DNA from: Luscinia megarhynchos
Lineage: Eukaryota > Chordata > Aves > Passeriformes > Turdidae
Direction of reading: 5' to 3'
Assembly (NCBI GenBank): GCA_034336665.1
Contig: JAPFBE010000002.1
Span: forward strand, 6,432,146 to 6,496,145
Length of the DNA: 64,000 nt
The position numbers and the translations under genes are program-made. Positions 62,401-64,000 of the stretch are shown one piece after another. Below the pieces are notes generated by a model that was given only the letters and a program-made list of their open reading frames with translations, did no database searches and had not been told where the DNA came from. Within the stretch, counting starts at the first letter, position 1. Each line of letters opens with the position of its first letter.

Positions 62401-64000
62401 GAAATTGTGATACAACTTCCTGCACACAAGAGTGTAGTAAAAATGCAGTATTAAGTAATTCCAGCATTGACTGAAATTATTCACAATTTGCATTTTGCCC
62501 GACAAATATCAGCACTTTTTCCTACATTCAGAGCTGTTAAGCTTCCTCAGGGAAACCGAACAGTTCAGTACCTGTGTTTTTCAGAATTTTTTTGGCTTAA
62601 ACTCTGGTGTCAGAGCCTGGCTTTTAGCAAGCACAGGATGCAATGGCAGAAGGATTTGCAAAAATAACTCCTGTTTCTTCTTTAGCTTACTGCTGTGTGT
62701 TACTGCCTCTGAGAGAAGAGTTGGTGAAAATATTTTTGGGGGAGAGAATGAGATACACTTAAGAAATATGGCAATGATTTTTAAAAATGCAGAAATTTTA
62801 TTTCATAGCTACAGGTTTCATTATTTATTTAGCAGCTCATCCAATAATTCCTCTAGGCCTGAACAACAGCTCCACTTCAAAAGAAAACCCACAAAAGCAT
62901 TCAGAAAACCAGTAAGTGCAACATTTTGTGCATGTGCTTGTCAGGGACTGATATCTTGTGTTATCCACTGTTTGTTTAACAGAATCTTATCAATGATTTA
63001 ATGAGCTCTTTGTTGGGTGGGAATTTTCTAAGAGGAAATGCCACAGTCAAAGACATAGTTTAAAAGAAAAACTGTTGAATGGTAACACAAAAAGGTTGAA
63101 TAGTATCTTCAGAAACACATTTATACATGCTTTTTCACTTCCCCTTATCCACGGAAAAATGCACAGGCAACTCATGTAAGTACCAGCCCCGAAGCATTCA
63201 GAATTACTCCATAACATTGTGCAAGAGCCTAAATAGACACTTGCTCTACGTAACTGCATGCTCCTCCCAGCCTCTTTGCATATTAATGCAAGCTTTGGGA
63301 AAGAGCTTTCATGTACATTGAAAAAGTACAACTGATGTCAAATTTGCCACTCTGGATTTTTCAGTTTGTCTTTGAAATTAAAAAAACTTCTGCTTGTAAT
63401 ACTAGTGCTTTAGAAATAGTTTTCTCATGCACAGCAACTGCAGTCCTGCTTTTCATAACTTTACATGTGAACTTTTTATCACAATGACACTTCCTCTAAA
63501 GCACCAGGCAATTCTTGCCAGAACAGCTTAGATAGTGGTGCAGAAAGCGGCCAGGTGTACAGCACAGAGCAAATCAATATACTAACATTAGCAGAAGCTA
63601 CTACCTATCCCTATTACTTACAGGAGGATAGGTAGAAAGACAAAACACATCCATAATGCCTTAAATACAGTGGCATTCTATCTTCATTTATGGGTATTCA
63701 TTTTCATTTCCTGGATCCTACTGTGAATGCTTCCAGTGGACTGCACAATAGCTACAGTTTAAATATTTCTTAAACAGAGATTTTGCTCAATGTGGGGTCA
63801 CTTGGTTTGTTCCCTGGCACTAAGCATTAGCTTCTCTGCACGTATCCCTACATCTTCCACAGTTTGGGATCTAAGAGCAGATGGAAAACAATTTACAGAC
63901 CTTTAACAGCACTTGTTATTAGTGTCTCTCTCTGCACACTCACACTTGAGAAGTGGACTGCCAGGAGACCATCCCAGGCACACGGAAGAAAGACTCCTAG
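59474..64000. other. AT-rich non-coding stretch, no gene seen
   Basis: No gene, CR1 or RNA was recognised. The longest frame (62495-63001, plus, 168 codons) has a cysteine- and phenylalanine-rich composition without a domain, and is probably chance. Confidence 0.5.

Noticed and set aside
62495..63001. 168-codon plus-strand open frame, the longest in the window
   Set aside because: There is no recognisable domain, the composition is odd, and no splice or promoter signals were visible. A frame of this length is within chance for 64 kb.
1..64000. A novel defence, CRISPR, toxin-antitoxin or gene-cluster system
   Set aside because: The window is vertebrate intronic DNA. No clustered genes, regularly spaced repeats or prokaryotic signals are present.

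Overview
The window looks like vertebrate, very probably avian, nuclear DNA. It is AT-rich and almost free of genes, and its main repeats are CR1 non-LTR retrotransposons. One CR1 copy ends in the ATTCTATG-type tail typical of bird CR1. There is no bacterial-style gene organisation, rRNA, tRNA or CRISPR array, and nearly all open reading frames are chance or repeat-derived.

The only host coding sequence I can support is two small minus-strand exons near the left end, at 3832-3923 and 2660-2888. Their conceptual peptides match the N-terminal, proline/glutamine/alanine-rich part of the POU-homeodomain transcription factor POU6F2 as I remember it. They are joined by a 943-bp GT-AG intron. Transcription runs right to left. 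Bases 1-2659 are the start of the next intron, and 3924 onward is upstream intron or 5' sequence. I did not find the exons for the more N-terminal residues, the glutamine-rich segment, the POU-specific domain or the homeodomain. Very long introns are known for this gene in mammals, which fits a 64-kb window of mostly non-coding DNA.

Layout: 1-2.4 kb, intron with a 5'-truncated CR1 copy at about 1505-2350. 2.6-3.9 kb, the two exons. 4-18 kb, AT-rich intron with one cryptic exon candidate near 10.1 kb. 18.0-18.26 kb, a long pure GAGAA pentanucleotide array. 18-51 kb, mostly unique sequence with homopolymer tracts, a few hairpin-forming inverted repeats and three blocks that look like conserved non-coding elements, the best at 38.25-39.04 kb. 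51.3-56.1 kb, a composite of two degenerate CR1 elements: the first keeps an esterase-like ORF1 relic and endonuclease relic, the second endonuclease and reverse-transcriptase relics. A 69-bp inverted CR1 tail is nested in the first copy and flanked by a perfect 7-bp target duplication. 58.2-59.5 kb, a GC-rich candidate solo LTR with clustered CCAAT boxes, a poly(A) signal and a matching 5-bp flanking duplication. 59.5-64 kb, AT-rich sequence with nothing recognisable.

The large mobile elements (CR1 copies and LTR) all lie antisense to POU6F2. The one exception is the nested 69-bp CR1 tail, which is in the sense orientation. I saw no convincing new gene system. The observations most worth checking are the candidate enhancer at 38.5 kb, the LTR with its NF-Y-like site cluster, the nested CR1 structure, the cryptic exon and the hairpins.
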